From contig UNSK01000036.1 of assembly GCA_900552525.1 (NCBI GenBank), positions 1 to 21,336 on the forward strand: a DNA stretch of 21,336 nucleotides, written 5' to 3'. Both the position numbers and the translations under genes were made by a program. This document shows, piece after piece, positions 6,626 to 14,270 of this stretch; position 1 is the first letter of the stretch, and each line of letters starts with the position of its first letter. The DNA is from Candidatus Gastranaerophilales bacterium. GTDB taxonomy: Bacteria > Cyanobacteriota > Vampirovibrionia > Gastranaerophilales > Gastranaerophilaceae. The notes under the pieces are model-generated. The model was not told where the DNA came from. It saw only the letters and a list, made by a program, of their open reading frames with translations, and made no database searches.

Positions 6626-6763
6626 ATGACTGGCTTATATGCAAATAACTTAAAGAATTGTCCGGATATTTATGTAAATTTATTGACGGTATTATTTGTA
6701 TTTTTCTTGGTTTTAGTGTACAATGAAATTGCTATTTATATTTCGGCTAGTGTAAAATCTTAA
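6626..6763 (+). CDS. Possible small membrane protein (45 aa), doubtful
   Basis: A short frame opening at an ATG encodes one clear hydrophobic helix (about residues 18-40, VNLLTVLFVFFLVLVYNEIA). There is no good ribosome site before the ATG, and the AT-rich region biases towards hydrophobic codons. It lies downstream of a candidate TTGACA promoter and just ahead of a short hairpin with a T-rich tail (6762-6795). It could be a genuine single-pass peptide or simply part of an untranslated leader; I lean towards non-coding. Confidence 0.22.
   Translation: MTGLYANNLKNCPDIYVNLLTVLFVFFLVLVYNEIAIYISASVKS
6696..6724 (+). promoter_or_regulatory. Second candidate promoter upstream of the sigma-factor leader
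   Basis: TTGTAT, a 17-base spacer and TACAAT. A transcript from here would start near 6731 and carry the structured leader at 6762-6893 before the sigma-factor gene. Confidence 0.35.
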
Positions 6764-6893
6764 CAGGAAGGATAATAACCGACCTGTTTTCTTTTGGAGG
6801 GGGGTAAATATATTAAGCTTTGCGCAAGAACTACCAGTTTAGCGTCATTCAAACTACCTCCAAGCTTATCCACTCCTCGGCAATATATTTTTT
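6762..6893 (+). promoter_or_regulatory. Structured leader with mutually exclusive helices upstream of the sigma-factor gene
   Basis: AACAGG (6762-6767) pairs with CCTGTT (6783-6788), followed by a T-rich stretch, which may be a weak terminator. Next, TTGGAGG (6794-6800) is exactly complementary to CCTCCAA (6857-6863). Alternatively AATATATT and AAGCTT (6807-6820) can pair with AAGCTT (6862-6867) and AATATATT (6882-6889), a helix that abuts a T6 run ending at 6893. The two foldings share bases 6862-6863 and so cannot coexist fully. AACTACC also occurs twice (6829-6835, 6852-6858). No known riboswitch class is recognised. Confidence 0.4.
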
Positions 6894-6905
6894 CCAGCTA
6901 CTTAA

Positions 6906-6911
6906 TATAAT
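6906..6911 (+). promoter_or_regulatory. TATAAT box directly upstream of the sigma-factor start codon
   Basis: A perfect -10 hexamer ends nine bases before the ATG at 6921, with no recognisable -35 at the expected place. Transcription from it would begin within a few bases of the start codon, giving a nearly leaderless mRNA. Confidence 0.35.
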
Positions 6912-6920
6912 GATTGTACG

Positions 6921-7490
6921 ATGTCTAAATCAAAGTACAAAAAAAGGGATATTTACACACTTATTATAATGGCACAACATGGAGAATCCAAGGCTCTTGA
7001 AGAGCTTGTAAGACGTGTGCAGAAAAATATATTCGCTATGTTCAGCTATCTGACTGACAGGAGGCAGGATATTGCTGACTTAACGCAGGAAGCGCTTCTT
7101 AAGATGGCGCGAAATATAGCATCATTGAAAGATCCTGCGCGTTTCAAACCATGGCTTAATCAAATTGTTACAAATATTTTTTATGATTATGTAAAAAAAC
7201 ATGCTCGTGATAAAAAAATCGATTTAGACAACGACAAACTTCTTGAAATTAAAGACAAAATTGGGTGCGAACCGGGAGAAAAATGCCTGTTTGCTGAAAT
7301 GGAAAAATTAATCAAAGCTGCTTTATTAAATCTTCCTGAAAATTTGAGAATCGTTATTGTATTAAGAGAGTACGAAGGTTTAAGCTACGAAGACATATCA
7401 AAAATTACCAACACCGCGCTCGGGACTGTTAAGTCAAGAATTTCGAGAGCTAGAATTAAACTTCAGGAAGAACTGAAGGAGTTTATATAA
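6921..7490 (+). CDS. RNA polymerase sigma factor, ECF (sigma-70 family) type
   Basis: A 189-residue two-domain sigma factor. Region 2 spans about 21-95, including RRQDIADLTQEALLKMARNI then ASLKDPARFKPWLNQIVTNI, the polymerase-core and -10 recognition segment. Region 4 spans about 125-186, with LPENLRIVIVLREYEGLSYE and a helix-turn-helix ending in GTVKSRISRARIKLQEEL that recognises the -35 element. There is no sigma-1.1 or region 3, as is normal for the ECF group. It is followed after 34 bases by a zinc-finger membrane anti-sigma gene, the standard pairing, so its activity is probably released by an envelope signal. No Shine-Dalgarno sequence precedes the ATG, and the next in-frame Met (residue 17) has none either. 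The regulon cannot be read here. Confidence 0.93.
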   Translation: MSKSKYKKRDIYTLIIMAQHGESKALEELVRRVQKNIFAMFSYLTDRRQDIADLTQEALLKMARNIASLKDPARFKPWLNQIVTNIFYDYVKKHARDKKIDLDNDKLLEIKDKIGCEPGEKCLFAEMEKLIKAALLNLPENLRIVIVLREYEGLSYEDISKITNTALGTVKSRISRARIKLQEELKEFI

Positions 7491-7524
7491 GGGATAAGTT
7501 ATACATATAAAGGAGTAATACAAC

Positions 7525-8064
7525 ATGGAAATAACATGTGCACAGATGGATGTTCTACTCTCTTTTTACATAGAAGGAGATTTGAGCAAGGCTTTAAAAA
7601 TCAAAGTTGAAGAACATTTAAAAAATTGCTCATCCTGCAGAGCAAAATATAATATTGTAAAAGGCATGCTTGATGATTTAAAATCATCGATTGATGATAA
7701 GGAAGAAATTTGTTCGGCAAATTCAAACAGCCAGTACCGAATTTTTCAGAATAACCTGTCTGCATATATAGACAATGAACTTCCGTCAGATGAGAGTATT
7801 AAAATAAAAAAATATACGATAAATAATAAAAAAGCTAGAAAAGAGCTAGAAGATACTTATAATATCCGACGCTTGATGAGTGAATCATTTAATAAAACAA
7901 AGATGGATGCCCGGCAGGACTTTTCAAGAAACGTAATAAGGCAGTTAAATCCAAATGAAGAATATAATTTTTCTTTTCACCCTGTCATAAAATTAGCAAT
8001 CGCATTTGTAATGACTGTCCTTGTATTATCAGCAATAATTGTCTTTTCTTTGACATTTTCATAA
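7525..8064 (+). CDS. Membrane-anchored zinc-finger anti-sigma factor
   Basis: The N-terminus has the anti-sigma zinc-finger (ZAS) pattern: C5 and then H31-x3-C35-x2-C38 within VEEHLKNCSSCRAKYNIV, which would clamp the sigma factor in the cytoplasm. A second segment around LSAYIDNELP (78-87) resembles the start of another ZAS module but has lost its metal ligands. A single transmembrane helix at about 153-176 (VIKLAIAFVMTVLVLSAIIV) places the C-terminus, only about three residues, at or across the membrane, so there is no periplasmic sensor domain. AAAGGAG precedes the ATG. It is the second gene of the sigma operon and ends at a strong hairpin. Signal sensing probably needs a partner or proteolysis, since the outer part is missing. 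Confidence 0.88.
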   Translation: MEITCAQMDVLLSFYIEGDLSKALKIKVEEHLKNCSSCRAKYNIVKGMLDDLKSSIDDKEEICSANSNSQYRIFQNNLSAYIDNELPSDESIKIKKYTINNKKARKELEDTYNIRRLMSESFNKTKMDARQDFSRNVIRQLNPNEEYNFSFHPVIKLAIAFVMTVLVLSAIIVFSLTFS

Positions 8065-8068
8065 AAAA

Positions 8069-8100
8069 CGGGCTCTTTATGAGCCCGAATTTTTATTTTT
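8069..8100. terminator. Bidirectional intrinsic terminator
   Basis: CGGGCTC (8069-8075) and GAGCCCG (8081-8087) form a perfect 7-base-pair GC-rich stem with loop TTTAT. It has a T-rich tail on the plus strand and an A-run before it that gives a U-tract on the minus strand. It sits between the converging anti-sigma and clpC genes and can end both. Confidence 0.93.
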
Positions 8101-8101
8101 A

Positions 8102-10594
8102 CTAACCTTCTTGAGGAACTTCTTCTGCTTCAGGTTTAGAACCTTCTTTTCTTTCAAACACAATCTTATCATCTTGAAGTTTCAGTAAGATTGTATCACC
8201 AGGCTTGTATGCATTTGTAAGAATTTCTTCCGCAAGCTGGTCTTCAATCTTTTTCTGGATTAACCTTCTTAGCGGTCTTGCACCGTATGCCTCGTTATAA
8301 CCATCTTTTGCAAGATAATCTTTTACCTCATCTGTAACTTCTATAGAAAGTTCACGTTCTGATAGACGTTTGAACAAGTCTTTCATCATCAAGTCAACGA
8401 TTTCACGGATTTCTTCCTTGCTCAGATGTGAGAATACGATAATATCATCAATACGGTTTAAGAATTCAGGTCTGAATGCCTTTTTCAATTCTTCGTTAAC
8501 TGTTTCTTTTAATTTCTCGTATTTATCTTTCTTAGCGTCATCAGCAGTAGAGAACCCGAGTTTGCCCTGAGTTGTAATCATGCTTGCACCGACGTTTGAA
8601 GTCATAATAATTACAGTATTTTTGAAATTAATATGTCTACCTTTTGCATCTGTCAGACGTCCGTCATCAAGAATCTGGAGCATTATATTAAATACGTCCG
8701 GATGGGCTTTTTCGATTTCATCAAAAAGAATAACTGAATAAGGTTTCTTTCTAACGAGTTCTGAAAGGTGTCCGCCGTCATCGTAACCTACATACCCTGG
8801 AGGTGAGCCGATAAGTTTTGCAGTAGAATGTTTTTCCATAAATTCTGACATATCCACTCTTATCATATTATCTTCGCTGCCAAAAATAGCTTCTGCTAAA
8901 GCTTTTGCAAGTTCTGTTTTACCAACACCGGTAGGACCAGAGAAGATAAAGCTTCCAATAGGTCTGTTCGGAGATTTTAAACCAACTCTTGCGCGTCTAA
9001 TTGCTTTTGATATAGCAGTTACAGCGTCGCTCTGTCCGATTACTCTTGCGTGAAGTGTATCTTCAAGCTTTAATAATCTTTCAGACTCGCCTTCTGTAAG
9101 TTTTGTTACTGGAACGCCTGTCATTGTAGCAATAACTTCTGCAACATCTTCTTCTGTCACAGTCGGCTTATTAGCATCGTTTTGACGCCTCCATTCTTCA
9201 GAAACTTCACGAATACGATCTTTCATGTTAGCTTCATCATCACGCAAAGCTGATGCTCTTTCAAACTCTTGATTTCTTATAGCATCTTCTTTTTCCTTGA
9301 TAATTTCTCTCAATTCTTTATCAAGTTCTTTACCTTCAGGAGAAAGTGTACAGACTTTTAATCTGACCTTAGAACTTGCTTCGTCAATTACGTCAATTGC
9401 TTTATCCGGCAAAAATCTGTCATTGATATATTTGCTTGATAATTTTGTTGCAGCAACAATCGCTTCGTCAGAGATATTAAGGTTATGGTGTTCCTCGTAT
9501 TTTGGTTTCAAACCTCTGATAATTTCAATTGTTTCATCAATTGACGGTTCTTCAATAATTACAGGCTGGAATCTTCTTTCAAGAGCAGAGTCTTTTTCAA
9601 TATACTTTCTGTACTCATCAGAAGTTGTAGCACCGATTACCTGAATTTCACCTCTGGAAAGAGCCGGTTTTAATATATTAGCAGCATCAATAGCACCTTC
9701 TGCAGCACCAGCTCCGATAAGTGTATGCATTTCATCAATAACAAGAATTACATTTCCTGCCTGACGAATTTCGTCCATAATCTTTTTAAGACGTTCTTCA
9801 AATTCACCTCTATACTTAGTACCTGCAATTAAAAGCCCCATATCAAGCTGAATAATCTTTTTATTTTCAAGAATATCAGGAACTTCATTATTAACAATTC
9901 TGATTGCAAGTCCTTCTGCTACTGCAGTTTTACCAACACCCGGTTCACCTAAAAGCACCGGATTATTTTTAGTTCTTCTTGCAAGAATTTGTATAACACG
10001 TTCAATTTCTTTTTCTCTGCCTACAACAGGGTCAAGACGCTGTTCGGAAGCAGCTTGTGTTAAATCAGTTCCAAACTCATCAAGACTTGGAGTTTTTACC
10101 TTGCTAGCCTGAGAAGACGATGATGAACTGCCAACACCCGCACCTGAAGTTTGAGGTTTTGAATCACCAAGCATCTTAACAACATTGCTTCTTACTTTAT
10201 TTAAATCAACACCGAGATTTTCAAGCACTCTTGCGGCAACGCCTTCTCCCTCGCGGATTAAGCCTAGCAACAGGTGTTCTGTGCCGATATAATTATGGCC
10301 GAGTTGTCTGGCTTCATCCCAGGATAACTCCAGAACTCTTTTTGCTCTTGGTGTAAATGGAATTTCTACTGCAACAAACCCTGAACCTCTTCCGATTATT
10401 TTTTCAACTTCAATTCTTGCATCTTTGAGATTAACTCCCATTGATTTAAGAGTTTTTGCTGCAATACCTGTACCTTCTCCAATTAGTCCGAGCAAAACCT
10501 GTTCGGTACCTACAAAATTATGTCCAAGGCGTCTGGCTTCTTCCTGAGCCAGCATAATAACTTTTATCGCCTTTTCAGTAAAACGTTCGAACAT
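8102..10594 (-). CDS. clpC: ATP-dependent Clp protease ATPase subunit ClpC
   Basis: A Hsp100 AAA+ unfoldase of 830 aa that feeds substrates to ClpP. The domain order is that of ClpC: double Clp-N repeat (about 1-145), a Ser-rich linker (155-165), first ATPase module with Walker A GEPGVGKT (216-223) and Walker B VIDE ending D287-E288, a middle domain with the UVR-type motif (about 426-461), second ATPase module with Walker A GPTGVGKT (553-560) and Walker B FDE at D625-E626, and a C-terminal D2-small domain. LGF at 679-681 fits the ClpP-docking loop. Both ATP sites look intact. GAGGA precedes the ATG. It is divergent from the HExxH gene. The absence of adjacent ctsR, mcsA or mcsB agrees with a cyanobacterial-type rather than Bacillus-type setting. 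Confidence 0.97.
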   Translation of the reverse strand: MFERFTEKAIKVIMLAQEEARRLGHNFVGTEQVLLGLIGEGTGIAAKTLKSMGVNLKDARIEVEKIIGRGSGFVAVEIPFTPRAKRVLELSWDEARQLGHNYIGTEHLLLGLIREGEGVAARVLENLGVDLNKVRSNVVKMLGDSKPQTSGAGVGSSSSSSQASKVKTPSLDEFGTDLTQAASEQRLDPVVGREKEIERVIQILARRTKNNPVLLGEPGVGKTAVAEGLAIRIVNNEVPDILENKKIIQLDMGLLIAGTKYRGEFEERLKKIMDEIRQAGNVILVIDEMHTLIGAGAAEGAIDAANILKPALSRGEIQVIGATTSDEYRKYIEKDSALERRFQPVIIEEPSIDETIEIIRGLKPKYEEHHNLNISDEAIVAATKLSSKYINDRFLPDKAIDVIDEASSKVRLKVCTLSPEGKELDKELREIIKEKEDAIRNQEFERASALRDDEANMKDRIREVSEEWRRQNDANKPTVTEEDVAEVIATMTGVPVTKLTEGESERLLKLEDTLHARVIGQSDAVTAISKAIRRARVGLKSPNRPIGSFIFSGPTGVGKTELAKALAEAIFGSEDNMIRVDMSEFMEKHSTAKLIGSPPGYVGYDDGGHLSELVRKKPYSVILFDEIEKAHPDVFNIMLQILDDGRLTDAKGRHINFKNTVIIMTSNVGASMITTQGKLGFSTADDAKKDKYEKLKETVNEELKKAFRPEFLNRIDDIIVFSHLSKEEIREIVDLMMKDLFKRLSERELSIEVTDEVKDYLAKDGYNEAYGARPLRRLIQKKIEDQLAEEILTNAYKPGDTILLKLQDDKIVFERKEGSKPEAEEVPQEG

Positions 10595-10635
10595 TAAAAA
10601 AATTCCTCTTCTTATAAATATATTTATCTTAGTAT

Positions 10636-10664
10636 ATATTACAAAAAAAGTGCACTTTTTTCAA
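10636..10664 (-). promoter_or_regulatory. clpC promoter with a palindrome in the spacer
   Basis: Minus strand: TTGAAA, a 17-base spacer, TAATAT, about 40 bases before the clpC start. Most of the spacer is the 18-base perfect palindrome AAAAAAGTGCACTTTTTT, ideally placed for a repressor. It matches neither CIRCE nor the CtsR heptad pattern that I know. Confidence 0.6.
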
Positions 10665-10738
10665 GGGGGGAAGGAAACAACAAGCAGGGCAATTTTTCAA
10701 ACGAAAAATACTTTATATATTTAATGGGGAAATAATTG

Positions 10739-11485
10739 ATGGCTGAACATAACTATACAGATACTGCTATAGGTATCGGCTCCGGATATGCTGTAAAAAA
10801 ATATTCAGAACAAATTTTGAAAAAACCTTACAGCATATATTTGAAAGACTATCGCAAAAAGTTTTTTAACGATGCCGAAAACCAGATATTTAAACAAAAA
10901 GGCTTTGAAACTTTCACAAAATTAGGTTTGGATAAACAAGGCATCACACTGATTGATATTAATCCGGCAAACTGCGATGCAGAATTTGCGAAACTCAAAT
11001 TCAAAGGCAAACTATCTGACTACAAAAAAGCTGCGGACGGCAAACAGGCTTTTTTTCATCCCGCAGCAGAAAGTATAGCTGTTAATTGCGACAAAAGAGC
11101 GAGTTCTATTTTTCACGAAATGGGGCACGTGCATAATTACACAGCTGCTGACTGGAAAAACAAATTATATAAAGTCAGGATGTTGTCTAAACCAGCAGCC
11201 TTTTTAGCCCTGACAGCAGGATTATGCACTGACAAAGACTCTTTCTTTAATGAGAATTGCGGGAAGCTGACATTTGCAGCACTTACACCGATTATTGCAG
11301 AAGAAGCTCTTGCAAGCAAAAACGGACAAAATATGGCAAAAAGTGTACTTCCTGCGAATTTGTTTAAAAAATTAAAAGCAATAAATGCCAGAAGCCTTGG
11401 CTCATACATATTTGGCGCAATTGCAACAAGTATAGCGGCAGCTTTTGCAGTTGATGTCAAAAACAGGATTGCACAACCTGCATAA
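10739..11485 (+). CDS. Putative zinc metallopeptidase with HEMGH motif, membrane-associated
   Basis: Of 248 residues, the informative part is SIFHEMGHVHNY (HEMGH at about 126-130), a zincin HExxH motif with hydrophobic flanks as in active metallopeptidases. A downstream IIAEEALAS (about 185-193) offers glutamates that could be the third zinc ligand, as in gluzincins such as M48. Hydrophobic segments occur at about 152-162 and 217-236, the second (YIFGAIATSIAAAFAVDV) a likely membrane helix. There is no signal peptide. The N-terminal 100 residues match nothing I know. GGGGA lies eight bases before the ATG at 10739; a TTG one codon earlier is less likely. It diverges from clpC and converges with the SH3-like gene, leaving one base between stops. 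Family assignment is tentative; a small M48-like enzyme is the best guess. Confidence 0.65.
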   Translation: MAEHNYTDTAIGIGSGYAVKKYSEQILKKPYSIYLKDYRKKFFNDAENQIFKQKGFETFTKLGLDKQGITLIDINPANCDAEFAKLKFKGKLSDYKKAADGKQAFFHPAAESIAVNCDKRASSIFHEMGHVHNYTAADWKNKLYKVRMLSKPAAFLALTAGLCTDKDSFFNENCGKLTFAALTPIIAEEALASKNGQNMAKSVLPANLFKKLKAINARSLGSYIFGAIATSIAAAFAVDVKNRIAQPA

Positions 11486-11486
11486 A

Positions 11487-12113
11487 TTATTTTATATTCG
11501 GAAAAGCATAAATTGTACCGTCAGTTCCGCGCCATTTCATATAGCCTGTTTTAGGTGTTTTATCTATGTCCACAACAGATACTAAGGCCCAGTTGCCGCG
11601 GATTACTGTTAGTTTGATTTGTTTTACAAATCTCAGCGTAGCAACATTTTGAGATAAATCCTCACTCTTTGCGTGAAGGGTTTCTATCTCATCAGGTGCG
11701 TCTTTCAAAATTCTTAACCCGTATTTTCTGCCATACATATTATAAAAACTCAGCCACGGCAGGAATTGAAACCTGTCTTCCGTCTGTACCCAGCCTTTTG
11801 CCCCTGTAATCTTATCATAAATAACTTCTACCCAGCCATCATCACCGATATCAGATACGTATAAAAAGCCCAGTTTTTTTTCATTAAGTAAAACAGCAAA
11901 AACATTATCCGGCATTGTATTCGGGTCATACGAAAAATCGAGTTTTTTTATAACCGCCGAATTAGCCTCTGGGTGAGAATATAATGTTATGTTCTCACCG
12001 GTTTGATACATACCTATTGCATTTTTTGGAATTGAATTCATATAAAACGGCATTGTATCCGCCAAAACCGGCATCATAAAAAACAAACATAATATAATTA
12101 AAAATTTTTTCAT
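11487..12113 (-). CDS. Secreted SH3-like domain protein
   Basis: A clear Sec signal peptide opens the protein (MKKFLIILCLFFMMPVLA, cleavage likely before D19). Residues about 30-115 resemble a bacterial SH3 domain, with a strand-rich pattern including ITLYSHPEANSAVIKKLDF and the GWVEVIYDKITGAKGWVQ turn. A second beta-rich stretch at about 150-200 (LTVIRGNWALVSVVDID, TGYMKWRGTDG) again looks SH3-like. Such modules commonly bind cell-wall peptides, and no catalytic domain is attached. AAGGAG precedes the ATG. It is the last gene after pheT and the two DUF3137 genes, 27 bases behind the second of them, so it is likely in that operon. It ends one base from the stop of the converging metallopeptidase-like gene, leaving no room for a separate terminator. 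Confidence 0.72.
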   Translation of the reverse strand: MKKFLIILCLFFMMPVLADTMPFYMNSIPKNAIGMYQTGENITLYSHPEANSAVIKKLDFSYDPNTMPDNVFAVLLNEKKLGFLYVSDIGDDGWVEVIYDKITGAKGWVQTEDRFQFLPWLSFYNMYGRKYGLRILKDAPDEIETLHAKSEDLSQNVATLRFVKQIKLTVIRGNWALVSVVDIDKTPKTGYMKWRGTDGTIYAFPNIK

Positions 12114-12140
12114 AAACCAATCTCCTTGATTAAAACAATC

Positions 12141-13253
12141 CTACAATCCGACCTTTTCGTCAAGTTTGAAATAATCAATCATACTATAGATAGAAACAAG
12201 TTCGTTATAAAACTGATTGACAGCCCCGGGTTTCTCAAGTGATTTGAACAGGCTTCCTACTTCGAAAAGGTTTTTGTTAGTACTTATTGCAAACATTATC
12301 TTATCTCCATAAAAAGAACATTTTGCCTTTTTAGCTCCGAATGCTGTGTTAAGATTTTGAAACCTTTCAATAAAAGCCGTTGTTAAAAGATACCGTGCTT
12401 CAACCTGATCAGAAGAATAAGCATTAAACTTTTTGCAGAACTTCGGATCTTCGAGCTTAACTTCATCAAGTCTTTCCTCATCTTTGTACAAAATTTTTGA
12501 GCCTCCCCAGCATATTAGTCCCAAAACCACAAAAGCTATAAGGCAGCCTGCCGGTTGTTCTATTAACATCTGTATTAAAGGCATTGATAACCCGAGCCAT
12601 AAAAGCAGCCACGAATTTTTTGCTGTACAATCACCCTTTGTAGCAATCATAGTCCGGTTTCTAATTATTTTATTCGATTTGAACTGTATTACAACTCCCT
12701 TAAAAACCGGTATACAGGTTCTGCTTTTTCCCGAGCCGCTTATCTGAAGCAGATTTGTTTCACAAATCTTAAACGGCACGCCTTTAAAGCTTCCGGAAAA
12801 TTCATCATCAGTATATCTGGTATTAAAATTGGAAAATAATGCGCTTCTATTTAATTCCCAATCGTCTATAATATTTTTACCATTCTGCCATCGAATATCA
12901 CCGAAAACCTCGAGTAATTTAGAAAGACAGTCCGACTTAATTTTCATTGCAAAATTTTTGATTTTTTTAGGTGCGATGAAAAGAAGCAAGATGCCAAGCG
13001 TCATAAATATCATCATTAATATTAAATATGCAACAAAATAATCACATGCAATATCGCTTAAGATACTATCTGAAAGCAAAAGCATAAGAGGGAAATTACA
13101 CAGCATCAATATTCCGGATATAATCATAAACCAGAATTTTGCAAGCTCTTTTTTACGGAAAGCTTCATAACTCCTGAAAATCGGCGCAATCTTCGATTTG
13201 TAATTCTTATGAAATTCCAGTGTTCTTTGAAGATAACCTTTGTTTTTTGGCAT
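12141..13253 (-). CDS. DUF3137 family membrane protein, copy with extra membrane insert (370 aa)
   Basis: The C-terminal half carries the DUF3137 signature VKLEDPKFCKKFNAYSSDQV followed by EARYLLTTAFIERF (about 265-298), then an NLFEV strand and a YNELVSIYSMIDYFKLDEK tail. Two N-terminal transmembrane helices lie at about 41-61 and 73-94. Between the middle domain and the signature is an extra hydrophobic block at about 213-256 (WLLLWLGLSMPLIQML, LIAFVVLGLICW), predicted as two more helices and absent from the neighbouring paralogue. I start at the ATG at 13253 because it has a strong AAAGGAGG and its MPKNKGYLQRTLEFHK aligns with the paralogue's MAQKSGYLNRTLEFHK; a longer frame to 13313 would run into that gene. 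The family has no assigned function. Confidence 0.82.
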   Translation of the reverse strand: MPKNKGYLQRTLEFHKNYKSKIAPIFRSYEAFRKKELAKFWFMIISGILMLCNFPLMLLLSDSILSDIACDYFVAYLILMMIFMTLGILLLFIAPKKIKNFAMKIKSDCLSKLLEVFGDIRWQNGKNIIDDWELNRSALFSNFNTRYTDDEFSGSFKGVPFKICETNLLQISGSGKSRTCIPVFKGVVIQFKSNKIIRNRTMIATKGDCTAKNSWLLLWLGLSMPLIQMLIEQPAGCLIAFVVLGLICWGGSKILYKDEERLDEVKLEDPKFCKKFNAYSSDQVEARYLLTTAFIERFQNLNTAFGAKKAKCSFYGDKIMFAISTNKNLFEVGSLFKSLEKPGAVNQFYNELVSIYSMIDYFKLDEKVGL

Positions 13254-13290
13254 AAAGCCTCCTTTGTTATAATCATCTGATAAAAATTTC

Positions 13291-14265
13291 CTACAATCCG
13301 GTCTTTTCATCAAGTTTGAAATAAGCTGCCATATCTAATACAGATGTCAATTCATTATAAAAAATATTAATTGCTTCCCTATCATCAGTAAATGCAGAAT
13401 AAGCGTCAATTTCAAATAAATTTTTTGACAAACCTGATAAACCTTCGCTATCTAAAGCAAAGATTACTTTGTTTTTTAAAAAAGCACACGCTATATCTGT
13501 TGTCTTAAATGCTACTTTCAGTTTCCTAAAACGTTCCATAAAAGATGGAGTTATAAGATAACGGGCTTCTGTCTGATCAGAAGAATAAACATTATAATCT
13601 CTACAAAATTTTGGATCTTCTAAAGTTACAGGTTCCAACTTGAAAGAATGATGTCGGTCTGGTGCAAGCTTTGAAACAATAATTGTATGGCTTTCAAAAG
13701 ATTTATTAGCCTCAAATGCAAGAATAATTCCCGTAAAGCCGATAAAACGGTTTACTGGGAATTTTGTTTCGCTCATTCGAAACTTGACACCTTGATATTC
13801 TCCAACGAATTCATCATCCGTAATCCTATACAATATAGGCGGGAAAAGCCCTGTTTCACAAATTTCAACTGTTTTAATGACTTCACAATTGTTATACCAT
13901 TTTATATTACCGAATACCCTGAGCAGCTTGGACATACATTTCTTTTTGAAGAATAATTTTTTCTTTAATTCATTATTTTGTAGTTCTGCCCTCATAGGTT
14001 CCATAATGCTAGAGCCTAACAAGCACAAAAGTACACTAACTATAACTAATATCATCGAATAGAATCTTTCTACAGAACCAGAACAAGCTAGCATAAACGT
14101 AATTAAACTTAGAAAGCATAGCGCAGCTCCCAAATAATCATAACGGTTTTTCTCATCTGCTTTTTCTTTTTGCTGCTTATAGCTTTTTAATATAGGAATA
14201 ATTTCTTCTTCATAAATCTTATGAAATTCCAGTGTTCTGTTTAAATAACCTGATTTTTGGGCCAT
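13291..14265 (-). CDS. DUF3137 family membrane protein, shorter copy (324 aa)
   Basis: Tandem paralogue of the next gene downstream. Two N-terminal transmembrane helices (about 45-61 and 69-86) are followed by a soluble domain with ITDDEFVGEYQGVKFRMSE (about 148-166) and the family signature VTLEDPKFCRDYNVYSSDQT then EARYLITPSFMERF (about 213-246), KNLFEID, and YFKLDEKTGL at the end. It lacks the extra hydrophobic block of its neighbour. It starts five bases after the pheT stop and its stop is 37 bases ahead of the second copy, so translational coupling within one operon is likely. A role linked to phenylalanyl-tRNA synthetase is not implied; operon position may be shared expression only. Confidence 0.82.
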   Translation of the reverse strand: MAQKSGYLNRTLEFHKIYEEEIIPILKSYKQQKEKADEKNRYDYLGAALCFLSLITFMLACSGSVERFYSMILVIVSVLLCLLGSSIMEPMRAELQNNELKKKLFFKKKCMSKLLRVFGNIKWYNNCEVIKTVEICETGLFPPILYRITDDEFVGEYQGVKFRMSETKFPVNRFIGFTGIILAFEANKSFESHTIIVSKLAPDRHHSFKLEPVTLEDPKFCRDYNVYSSDQTEARYLITPSFMERFRKLKVAFKTTDIACAFLKNKVIFALDSEGLSGLSKNLFEIDAYSAFTDDREAINIFYNELTSVLDMAAYFKLDEKTGL

Positions 14266-14270
14266 AAATA

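Noticed and set aside
6770..6900. SRP RNA, 6S RNA or RNase P RNA in the sigma-factor leader
   Set aside because: The diagnostic conserved segments of these RNAs are not present; length and pairing do not match.
13254..13313. 20-residue N-terminal extension of the second DUF3137 gene
   Set aside because: It overlaps the end of the upstream paralogue, and the paralogue's own start aligns with the internal Met preceded by AAAGGAGG.
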